NCBI GenBank assembly: GCA_900547945.1
Contig: URIT01000041.1
Location: 1-22,749, forward strand
Length of the DNA: 22,749 nucleotides
Direction: 5' to 3'
Source of the DNA: an uncultured bacterium
GTDB lineage: Bacteria > Verrucomicrobiota > Kiritimatiellia > RFP12 > UBA1067
Part shown: positions 15,101 through 21,183 of the stretch, one piece after another
Layout: the number at the start of each line of letters is the position of its first letter
Numbering within the stretch: position 1 is the stretch's first letter
The notes under the pieces: generated by a model
The model's database searches: none
Told to the model about the DNA's origin: nothing
The model's input: only the letters and a program-made list of their open reading frames with translations
Program-made: the position numbers and the translations under genes

Positions 15101-15826
15101 TTAGACCAACAGGCGGCGCTCGTCGGGCGTGAGGTCGCGCCACGCGCCGGGCTTGAGATCCTCCGGCAGGCGCAGCGCCCCCACCGCGACGCGCTTCAGC
15201 GACAGCACCACGAGGTGCGCCGCGCTGCACATGTAGCGGATCTGGCGCTTGCGCCCCTCCCGCAGGCGGAACGCCAGCACCGCCACGTTGTCGCGTCCGG
15301 CGGGACGCACAACCTCCACCAGCACGGGGCGTGTCACATAGCCGTCCGGCATCGCGACGGGGCCGCGCAGGATCCGCAGCTTCTCCTCGCTCCAGCGCCC
15401 CGCCACGCGCACGATGTACGTCTTCTCGTGCGCGAAGCGCGGGTGGGTGAGCGCGAGCGTGAGGTCGCCGTCGTTGCTCATCAGGAGCAGCCCCTCGCTC
15501 TCCTTGTCGAGCCGCCCCACGGGCACGAGCCGCTCCGGCACCTGGCCGCGCAGGAGGTCGGCGACGGTCTCCCCGCCGAACGGGTCACTCAGCGTCGAAA
15601 GCACGCCGGCGGGCTTGTAGAGCATGATCGTGCGCACCCGCTCGCGCGACGCGGCAATCGGGCGCCCGTCCACCTCCACCTTCACGGTCGCGGGGTCGAA
15701 CCGCAGATACGGCTCCGTCACCACGCGCCCGTCCACGGCGACGCGCCCCGCCTCGATCATCGCCGCCGCGTGCCGCCGGCTCGCCACGCCCGCGTGGCTC
15801 AGGATGTTCTGGATGCGCTCGGTCAT
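15101..15826 (-). CDS. RsuA/RluB-family rRNA pseudouridine synthase
   Basis: A 241-aa stand-alone pseudouridine synthase that isomerises a uridine in rRNA. Residues 3-50 are an S4 RNA-binding domain (RIQNILSHAGVASRRHAAAMIEAGRV). The catalytic core has MLYKPAGVLSTLSDPFG, GRLDKESEGLLLMSNDGD with catalytic Asp at D107, the Tyr-containing EKTYIVRV and REGRKRQIRYMC. The exact target (16S 516 as RsuA, or 23S as RluB/E/F) cannot be told from sequence alone. ATG 15826 overlaps the preceding gene by ATGA (15823-15826), and a long upstream open frame is a shadow of that gene. Confidence 0.95.
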   Translation of the reverse strand: MTERIQNILSHAGVASRRHAAAMIEAGRVAVDGRVVTEPYLRFDPATVKVEVDGRPIAASRERVRTIMLYKPAGVLSTLSDPFGGETVADLLRGQVPERLVPVGRLDKESEGLLLMSNDGDLTLALTHPRFAHEKTYIVRVAGRWSEEKLRILRGPVAMPDGYVTRPVLVEVVRPAGRDNVAVLAFRLREGRKRQIRYMCSAAHLVVLSLKRVAVGALRLPEDLKPGAWRDLTPDERRLLV

Positions 15827-16386
15827 GCCTCCACGCCCCTGTATTTCCGCACGGCCTCGGCGAAGGCGGGCGTATCGACGAACCCGCAGCTGCGGAACTC
15901 GGGACAGAACCCGCGGTAGACGCATTCCGGCACGCAGCAGGCGGCCAGCTCCGGCTCCTTCTCCGCCAGTGCGTCCACGACGAGCCGCCACGCCGCGCGC
16001 GTCTCCGGGCTCGCCTGGGCGCAGAGGCGGCGGCGGCTGATGAACATCACCTCCGCCGCGTTCGCGAAGCACTCGTGCTCCACGGGCGCGTCCTGCGCCT
16101 TCGCCGTGCGGTCCTCGCCCGTCCGGTCCGTGCGCTGCGTCGAGACGAAGTGCTCGATGCCGTACTTGTGGCGCACGAAGTGGACGCTCACCCAGTACGG
16201 CAGGTTGCTCCACTTCCAGCTCACGAGCAGCTTGCGGATCGGCGAGTGCTCCGCGAGGAGGATGCGCCGCTTCCACTTCGCGGACGGCTCCTTCTGCCCC
16301 TCCGGCATGCGGATCGTCGTGCGCGCGGCGTCCGCGACGTCGCGCCACGTCCCGATGACCTTCAAATACTTCAGCGTGGTCGTCAT
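15823..16386 (-). CDS. ThyX-like flavin-dependent thymidylate synthase family protein, divergent
   Basis: The 187-aa product has the ThyX layout: HSPIRKLLVSWKWSNLPYW, then the signature region VRHKYGIEHFVSTQRTDR (71-88), then ANAAEVMFISRRRLCAQASPETR. The canonical ThyX motif is RHRxxSxNExSxR; here it reads RHKxxIxHFxSxQ (72-84) then R, so the first Ser and the NE pair differ. The C-terminal CCVPECVYRGFCPEFRSCG (150-168) has five Cys and could bind metal or a cluster. It may make dTMP or have another flavin- or nucleotide-linked task. ATG 16386 is 22 nt from the aconitase stop; ribosome binding is weak (GGGGGA). Assignment to the family is good, enzyme activity is open. Confidence 0.72.
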   Translation of the reverse strand: MTTTLKYLKVIGTWRDVADAARTTIRMPEGQKEPSAKWKRRILLAEHSPIRKLLVSWKWSNLPYWVSVHFVRHKYGIEHFVSTQRTDRTGEDRTAKAQDAPVEHECFANAAEVMFISRRRLCAQASPETRAAWRLVVDALAEKEPELAACCVPECVYRGFCPEFRSCGFVDTPAFAEAVRKYRGVEA

Positions 16387-16408
16387 GCGCCCGTCGTCCC
16401 CCGCACGC

Positions 16409-18358
16409 CTACTTGAGCGAGGCGAGCAGGCCGCCCGCCAGCAGAAGCTGCTTTTCGCGACCGGAGAGGCGCGCCGTCGCGGTGAACGCCCCCTTCGCGG
16501 TCTTCACCGTCACCCGCCCGTCGCCCGAGACGGCGGCCTTCACGTCCACCAGCTCCAGCGCGTCGCCGGGGGCGAGCGTGTCGTAGGCCTTCGGGTCGTC
16601 GAAGGTGAACGGCACGATGCCGAAGTTGATCAGGTTCGCGCGGTGGATGCGCTCGATGGACTTCGCGATCACGGCCTTCACGCCGAGGTACATCGGGCAG
16701 AGGGCCGCATGCTCGCGGCTGGAGCCCTGTCCGTAGCTCTCGCCCGCCACGATGACGTTCGCGAGGCCCTTCTCCTTGTTCGCGAGACAGCGGTCGTGGA
16801 ACGCCGGGTCGCACGGCTCGAAGACGAACTTCGCGTACTGGGGCACGTTCGAGCGGAACTTGAGGCGCGCGCCGGCGGGCATGATGTGGTCTGTCGTGAT
16901 CTTGTCGCCCACCTTGATCGCGCAGACGCCCCGGTAGGTCTCGGGCATCGGCGCACCCTTCGGGACGGGCGCGATGTTGGGCCCGCGCACGATCTCGGTC
17001 TTCTTCACGCCCCGGCGCGCCGTGGCGCGGTAGAGGAACATCGAATCGTCGACCGGGAACGCCTTCGGCGCGGGTACGGCCGCGACGGGTTCCTTCCGGG
17101 GGTCCGCCACCTTGCCCGCAAGCGCGGACGCGGCGGCCGTTTCGGGCGAGACGAGGTAGACCTGCGCCGACTTCGTGCCGCTGCGGCCCTCGAAGTTGCG
17201 GTTGTTCGTGCGGAGCGAGACGGCGCCCGTGCGGGGCGACATGTGCGCGCCGATGCAGAAGCCGCAGGCGTTTTCGAGGATGCGGCAGCCCGCCGCGATG
17301 AGGATCGCGAGCGAACCGTCGGCCGCGAGCATGCTCTCGACCTGGCGCGAACCGCAGGCGATGCCCACCTCCACGTCCTCGGCGACGTGCTTTCCCTTCA
17401 GGTAGAGCGCGACCGTGCGGATGTCGCGGTAGGAGCCGTTCGTGCAGGAACCGATCAGGATCTGGTTGACCTTCGTACCCTTCATCGCCTTCACCGTGAC
17501 GACGTTGCCCGGCGAGTGCGGCGCCGCCATCAGCGGCTCCAGCGCGTCGAGCTTCACCTCGAAGACGTCGTCGTAGGCCGCGCCCCTGTCCGCCACGAGC
17601 TCCGTCCAGTCATCGGCGCGCCCCTGCGCGGCGAGGAACTGCTTCGTCACGGCGTCGGACGGGAAGACGGAGGTCGTCACGCCCAGCTCCGCGCCCATGT
17701 TCGCGATCGTCGCGCGCGACGGCACGTCGAGCGTCTTCACGCCGGGGCCGAAGTACTCGAAGATCCAGCCCACGTTCCCCTTCGTGCCGTACTTCTCCAG
17801 CACCTTGAGGATCACGTCCTTCGCGCTGCACCCCTTCGGGAGGCGCCCCGTCAGCCGGATGCCGCGCACCTTCGGCGTGGGGATGTGGAACGCGCCGCCC
17901 GCCATCGCGACGGCGATGTCGATGCCGCCCGCGCCGATCGCGACCATGCCGATGCCGCCGCCCGTCGGGGTGTGGCTGTCGGACCCGAGGAGCGTCCTGC
18001 CGGGCTTCCCGAAGCGCTCCAGGTGCAGCTGGTGGCAGATGCCGTTGCCGCACTTGGAGTAGACGATGCCGAACTTCTTCGCGACGGAGGCGAGGAAGTC
18101 GTGGTCGTCGGCGTTCTCGAAGCCGATCTGCACCGTGTTGTGGTCCACGTAGGAGACGGCGAGCTCGTTGCGGACGTGCGGCACGTCCATCGACTCGAAC
18201 TGGAGGTACGCCATCGTGCCCGTCGCGTCCTGCGTGAGGGTCTGGTCGATGCGGATGCCCAGCTCGGCGTCCACGGCGGGATCGCCCTCCACGAGGTGGG
18301 CGGCGATGATCTTCTGCACGACGTTCTGCGGGGACGGCTTCTTCACGGTCTTCTTCAT
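16409..18358 (-). CDS. Aconitate hydratase, Aquifex type
   Basis: A 649-aa aconitase of the short Aquifex-type group, which interconverts citrate and isocitrate with a [4Fe-4S] cluster. Cluster Cys are C305 (IGSCTNGS), C365 and C368 (ENACGFCIGAH). Other conserved parts are TLTQDATGTMAYLQFE, SYVDHNT, GSDSHTPTGGG (125-135), GESYGQGSSREHAAL and the swivel-domain IHRANLINFGIVPF. The frame is intact from ATG 18358, with only a weak upstream GAAGAG. An extended -10 promoter lies at 18418-18426. It is the first gene of the run that continues through the ThyX-like gene to hemL. Homoaconitase or 3-isopropylmalate dehydratase is less likely given length and a single-chain form. Confidence 0.92.
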   Translation of the reverse strand: MKKTVKKPSPQNVVQKIIAAHLVEGDPAVDAELGIRIDQTLTQDATGTMAYLQFESMDVPHVRNELAVSYVDHNTVQIGFENADDHDFLASVAKKFGIVYSKCGNGICHQLHLERFGKPGRTLLGSDSHTPTGGGIGMVAIGAGGIDIAVAMAGGAFHIPTPKVRGIRLTGRLPKGCSAKDVILKVLEKYGTKGNVGWIFEYFGPGVKTLDVPSRATIANMGAELGVTTSVFPSDAVTKQFLAAQGRADDWTELVADRGAAYDDVFEVKLDALEPLMAAPHSPGNVVTVKAMKGTKVNQILIGSCTNGSYRDIRTVALYLKGKHVAEDVEVGIACGSRQVESMLAADGSLAILIAAGCRILENACGFCIGAHMSPRTGAVSLRTNNRNFEGRSGTKSAQVYLVSPETAAASALAGKVADPRKEPVAAVPAPKAFPVDDSMFLYRATARRGVKKTEIVRGPNIAPVPKGAPMPETYRGVCAIKVGDKITTDHIMPAGARLKFRSNVPQYAKFVFEPCDPAFHDRCLANKEKGLANVIVAGESYGQGSSREHAALCPMYLGVKAVIAKSIERIHRANLINFGIVPFTFDDPKAYDTLAPGDALELVDVKAAVSGDGRVTVKTAKGAFTATARLSGREKQLLLAGGLLASLK

Positions 18359-18417
18359 CTTGCTTCTCTTCGTTCGAATGGTTCGCGGGCGGCACGGCCC
18401 GTGATGAATGAAAGGAG

Positions 18418-18426
18418 ATTATATCA
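18418..18426 (-). promoter_or_regulatory. Extended -10 promoter upstream of the aconitase gene
   Basis: On the minus strand TGATATAAT (18418-18426) gives a TGn-TATAAT extended -10. No good -35 box is seen 17 nt upstream. Transcription would start near 18411, with a leader of about 53 nt. Confidence 0.6.
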
Positions 18427-18484
18427 CAAACGGCGGCTTCCACGGCCTCCCATCTGAAATGAAATCGGGCGGGCGCACCGAAGG

Positions 18485-18519
18485 CAGGAGCCGCCCGCCG
18501 GACAGGCGGACGGCTCCTG
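18485..18519 (-). terminator. GC-rich 14-bp hairpin after the TIM-barrel gene
   Basis: CAGGAGCCG (18485-18493) pairs with CGGCTCCTG (18511-18519) and, past one mismatch, CCGCC with GGCGG around a 5-nt loop. It lies about 38 nt after the stop at 18557. There is no T-rich tail on either strand, so it may be a stabilising 3' end or a Rho-dependent end, not a classic terminator. Confidence 0.4.
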
Positions 18520-18556
18520 GGGGCGGGTGCATGGATGCGCCCGATGTGCGAAGGCC

Positions 18557-19540
18557 CTAGCAGCGGCCCTTCGAACGGAGGAACTGGAACGACGGCTTGA
18601 CGGCGCCGTTCGGATCGTCGAAGTGGCGCTCGCACTCGACGACGTACCACTCGACCTTGTTTTTGTCCGACGCGACGAAGAGGCGGTCCCACGGCACCGG
18701 CGTCGCGTCCGGCTTGCCGGGCTGGCCGAGGATGGCGTCGAACTCCTTCACGTTCTTGCCCATGCCGTTCTCCTTGGCATGGAGCGTCGGGCTGCGGAAC
18801 GGGTACTTCACGTACTGCTCGCAGCAGTCGACGCCCGCGCAGGTGGACCAGCCGACGTCCTGCTCCATGCAGACGTCGTTGCACGTGTTCGTGAAGAAGT
18901 AGTCCCAGAACGACGTGCCGTCCGTCATCTTGATCGCGTGCTCCCACGTGTGGTTGTGGAGGCCGATCTTGCAGCCCATCTCCTTCGCGACCACGGACGC
19001 CTTGTTGTAGAGCTCGACGAGCTTCTTCGTGAACTCGTCGATCTCCTTCGTGGGCTTGCAGGGCTCGCCGCCGCGACCGGTGGACCAGGAGGCGCCCGGG
19101 GGGATGTTGCCGCCGCCGGGGCAGATGATGAGCGTGTTGCCGTAGGCCGTCTCGAACTCGCAGGTCTTCTTGAGGACGTCCGGATTGAACGTTCCCTTCT
19201 TCACGTCGAAGCCGTACTGGTCGTTCGACACGTGCGTGCCGCACACCTTGAGGCCGTTGTCCGCGAGCATCTTCTTGAGCTCGCAGGGCTTGAAGCCGTA
19301 GTAGCCGGCGAACTCGACGCCCTCGAAGCCGATCGCGCGGACGTCCGCGAGGCCCTTCTCAAGGCCGACGCCCTTCGTCTTGAGCTTCTTGTCGCCGCCG
19401 ATGTAGTCCTTCAGCGAATAGAGCTGAAGCGCGACCTTGCCGTAGCGCGTGCCGCAGCAGGAGCTGCAGCATCCGGGCGCGAGGAACGCGGCGCCGGCGA
19501 GGGCCGAGGCACCGAGGAAGTTTCTACGTGTGATGTTCAT
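18557..19540 (-). CDS. Tat-exported, Cys-rich xylose isomerase-like TIM-barrel protein
   Basis: The 327-aa product has a Tat signal (TRRNFLG at 4-10, hydrophobic ALAGAAFL, then APGCC) and a sugar phosphate isomerase/epimerase (AP-endonuclease-2 fold) barrel: VALQLYSLKDYIG, GFEGVEFAGYYG, GLKVCGTHVSNDQY, KIGLHNHTWEH (191-201), EQDVGW (226-231) and VEWYVVECERH. The Glu, His, Asp, His and Glu at barrel strand ends are probable metal ligands. About 17 Cys, including CCSSCC after the signal, is unusual. Substrate is unknown; such proteins in PVC bacteria are commonly linked to sugar breakdown. CAAAGGAG precedes ATG 19540 well. A weak promoter (GTGACG, 17 nt, TAGACT at 19562-19590) may precede it. 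Confidence 0.85.
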   Translation of the reverse strand: MNITRRNFLGASALAGAAFLAPGCCSSCCGTRYGKVALQLYSLKDYIGGDKKLKTKGVGLEKGLADVRAIGFEGVEFAGYYGFKPCELKKMLADNGLKVCGTHVSNDQYGFDVKKGTFNPDVLKKTCEFETAYGNTLIICPGGGNIPPGASWSTGRGGEPCKPTKEIDEFTKKLVELYNKASVVAKEMGCKIGLHNHTWEHAIKMTDGTSFWDYFFTNTCNDVCMEQDVGWSTCAGVDCCEQYVKYPFRSPTLHAKENGMGKNVKEFDAILGQPGKPDATPVPWDRLFVASDKNKVEWYVVECERHFDDPNGAVKPSFQFLRSKGRC

Positions 19541-19586
19541 GTTGTTCTCCTTTGGGTGAATAGTCTACCACATCCGGGGCGCACCG

Positions 19587-20087
19587 TCACGGGTCCGAAA
19601 TCTTCTCCGGGCGCCCATCCGCGCCCAGGGCGGCGGGGAGCGCGAGGAGGTCCGCGCGGATCCGGCGGGCCTCGGCGGTATCGTCCGGCGGCGCGGAAAC
19701 CGGTACGAGCGGCGCACGGTCCGCCAGGGAGGGCGGCAGCAGGGAGGCACGCGCGGGCGGCGGCGGGTCGGACGTCCACGGAACGGAGAACGCGCGCGGC
19801 AGGCCGAGCGGCGGACGCGGCGGGGCGTCCTCCGAGAGGTCGAAGGCGTCCACCCGGCTCTCGAAGGCCGGCCTCGCCGCCCCGCGCATCTGCCAGGACA
19901 TGCGGACCTTCTGCACGACGGCCTCGTAGGCGGCCGCGTCGTAGACCACGAAGGAGGCGAACGGCTCGGGCGGACGGGCGGCGACGGGCTCGAAGAAGAG
20001 CGCCTTGCGGGGAATCTGAAGCGCCAGGATGGTCGCGAGCGCCACGACGGCCACGAGCGGCCAACTCTCGTGGAGAAGGCGCTTCAC
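19587..20087 (-). CDS. Small single-TM, proline-rich protein at the TonB/TolA position
   Basis: This 166-aa protein starts at GTG 20087, overlapping the stop of the ExbD-like gene by GTGA. The N-terminus MKRLLHESWPLVAVVALATI is one membrane segment after a short basic tail, so most of the chain should be periplasmic. The rest holds a YDAAAYEAVVQKVRMSWQ helix and then Pro-rich parts (APPRPPLGLP, SDPPPPARASLLPPS). No TonB C-terminal fold or TolA domain is seen. In gene order it sits where a TonB or TolA energy transducer would sit. I do not recognise a family, but coupling to the pair upstream supports it as real. Confidence 0.7.
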   Translation of the reverse strand: MKRLLHESWPLVAVVALATILALQIPRKALFFEPVAARPPEPFASFVVYDAAAYEAVVQKVRMSWQMRGAARPAFESRVDAFDLSEDAPPRPPLGLPRAFSVPWTSDPPPPARASLLPPSLADRAPLVPVSAPPDDTAEARRIRADLLALPAALGADGRPEKISDP

Positions 20088-20569
20088 TCGCGCCGCTCCC
20101 CGATCTGCACGCGGGTCACGCCCGCCTCGCGGGCAAGCCCCATGAGACGCATGAGGTCGCCGGACGCAACGCGCCCGTCGGCAAGCAGGAGAAGCGTGCC
20201 GGACCGATCCGCCTGGGCGCGCGCGGCCAGCCGTTCGCGGAACGCCTCCACGGCGGCGGCGTCCGAAAGCGAGTAGCGCGCGTCGTCGAAGAAGACGAGC
20301 GTCTCCCGGCCCGCAATCCCCTCGCGCACGACAGGCACCACGATCGCGGCAAGGCCGGGCGTCGCAGCCTCGCCGCAGACCGGCGCGGGCAGGTTGAGCA
20401 CAAGACCGGGCGCGGACACAAGACGGCGCTCGATGAAGGCGAACTCGACGAACAGCAGCGCCAGGGCGATCCACGGCGCGGCGACCGTGAGCGGCTGGGC
20501 CCAGCGGCAGCCGTGCTTCCAGATCCCCTCCGGGCGGACGGGACGCCAGCCCCACGCCGTCGCCTTCAC
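20084..20569 (-). CDS. ExbD/TolR-like inner-membrane protein
   Basis: The 161-aa product has one membrane segment (about 26-46, PLTVAAPWIALALLFVEFAF) and a periplasmic domain ending with the typical ExbD C-term: LLLLADGRVASGDLMRLMGL, AREAGVTRVQIG. In ExbD and TolR the membrane segment carries an essential Asp after P-x-x; here the position reads PWIA (32-35), so the Asp is missing, although E42 lies further along. Start is GTG 20569, overlapping the ExbB-like stop by GTGA. It normally works with ExbB to use the proton gradient for outer-membrane transport or envelope integrity. Confidence 0.8.
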   Translation of the reverse strand: MKATAWGWRPVRPEGIWKHGCRWAQPLTVAAPWIALALLFVEFAFIERRLVSAPGLVLNLPAPVCGEAATPGLAAIVVPVVREGIAGRETLVFFDDARYSLSDAAAVEAFRERLAARAQADRSGTLLLLADGRVASGDLMRLMGLAREAGVTRVQIGERRE

Positions 20570-21183
20570 AGCGCGGCCTCCCGGCGCGCGGCCAGCAGCC
20601 CCAGGATGTCGCTTGCGGCGGCCTCCAGCTCCACCACGAGGCGGTCCAGCCGCACGTGCAGCATGCCGTACATCACCTGGACGGAGATGGCGACGACAAG
20701 CCCCGCCGCCGTGGCCGTGAGGGACTGCATCGCGCCGCCGAGCAGGTCGGCCCGCGCCACCAGGGCCGTCGTGTTGAGGGCGAGCAGCACGCGCGCAAGG
20801 CCGAGCACGGTGCCGAGCAGACCGAGGAGCGGCGCCGCCTGCGCGATGATCGCGAGGAGCGCGAGCCGCCGTTCGAGACGGGCCACCTCCGCGCGGCCCG
20901 TGGTGTCCACCGTCTCGCGCAGCACGCGCGCGGAACCGTCGCGGTGGCGGATCGCGGTGGCGACGACGCGCGCCACGGGGGCGGACGTCTCGTCGCAGAT
21001 CGCGAGCGCCTCATCCACGTTCCCCTGCTCCAGCACGTTCGCGACGCCGCGGATGAAGTCCTGGTAGTCGATCTGCGCGCGGCGCAGGTCCAGGAGCCGA
21101 CAGAAGAACACGAAGACGGACGCCACGCCCAGCAGCGTCAGGACCCAGAAGACGGGCCCTCCCAGCATCGTCCACACGCTCAT
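20566..21183 (-). CDS. ExbB/TolQ/MotA-family inner-membrane protein
   Basis: A 205-aa three-TM protein: TM1 about residues 8-28, a cytoplasmic helical part (YQDFIRGVANVLEQGN), TM2 (about 108-135, with IAQAAPLLGLLGTVLGL) and TM3 (about 155-175, LTATAAGLVVAISVQVMYG). The GLLGTVLGL motif is typical of TolQ/ExbB, and the Thr residues of the channel are kept. The TM3 acidic residue (E176 in E. coli ExbB) appears as Q153. ATG 21183 overlaps the upstream TPR gene by ATGA. It should form a pentameric ring around the ExbD-like partner encoded next. Confidence 0.9.
   Translation of the reverse strand: MSVWTMLGGPVFWVLTLLGVASVFVFFCRLLDLRRAQIDYQDFIRGVANVLEQGNVDEALAICDETSAPVARVVATAIRHRDGSARVLRETVDTTGRAEVARLERRLALLAIIAQAAPLLGLLGTVLGLARVLLALNTTALVARADLLGGAMQSLTATAAGLVVAISVQVMYGMLHVRLDRLVVELEAAASDILGLLAARREAAL

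Noticed and set aside
16040..18457. An 805-aa plus-strand open frame
   Set aside because: Antisense to the aconitase and ThyX-like genes; composition is Arg/His/Val/Glu-biased with no recognisable domain.
18527..21067. An 846-aa plus-strand open frame
   Set aside because: Antisense to the TIM-barrel and ExbB/ExbD-like genes, and lacks any domain or plausible start signal.
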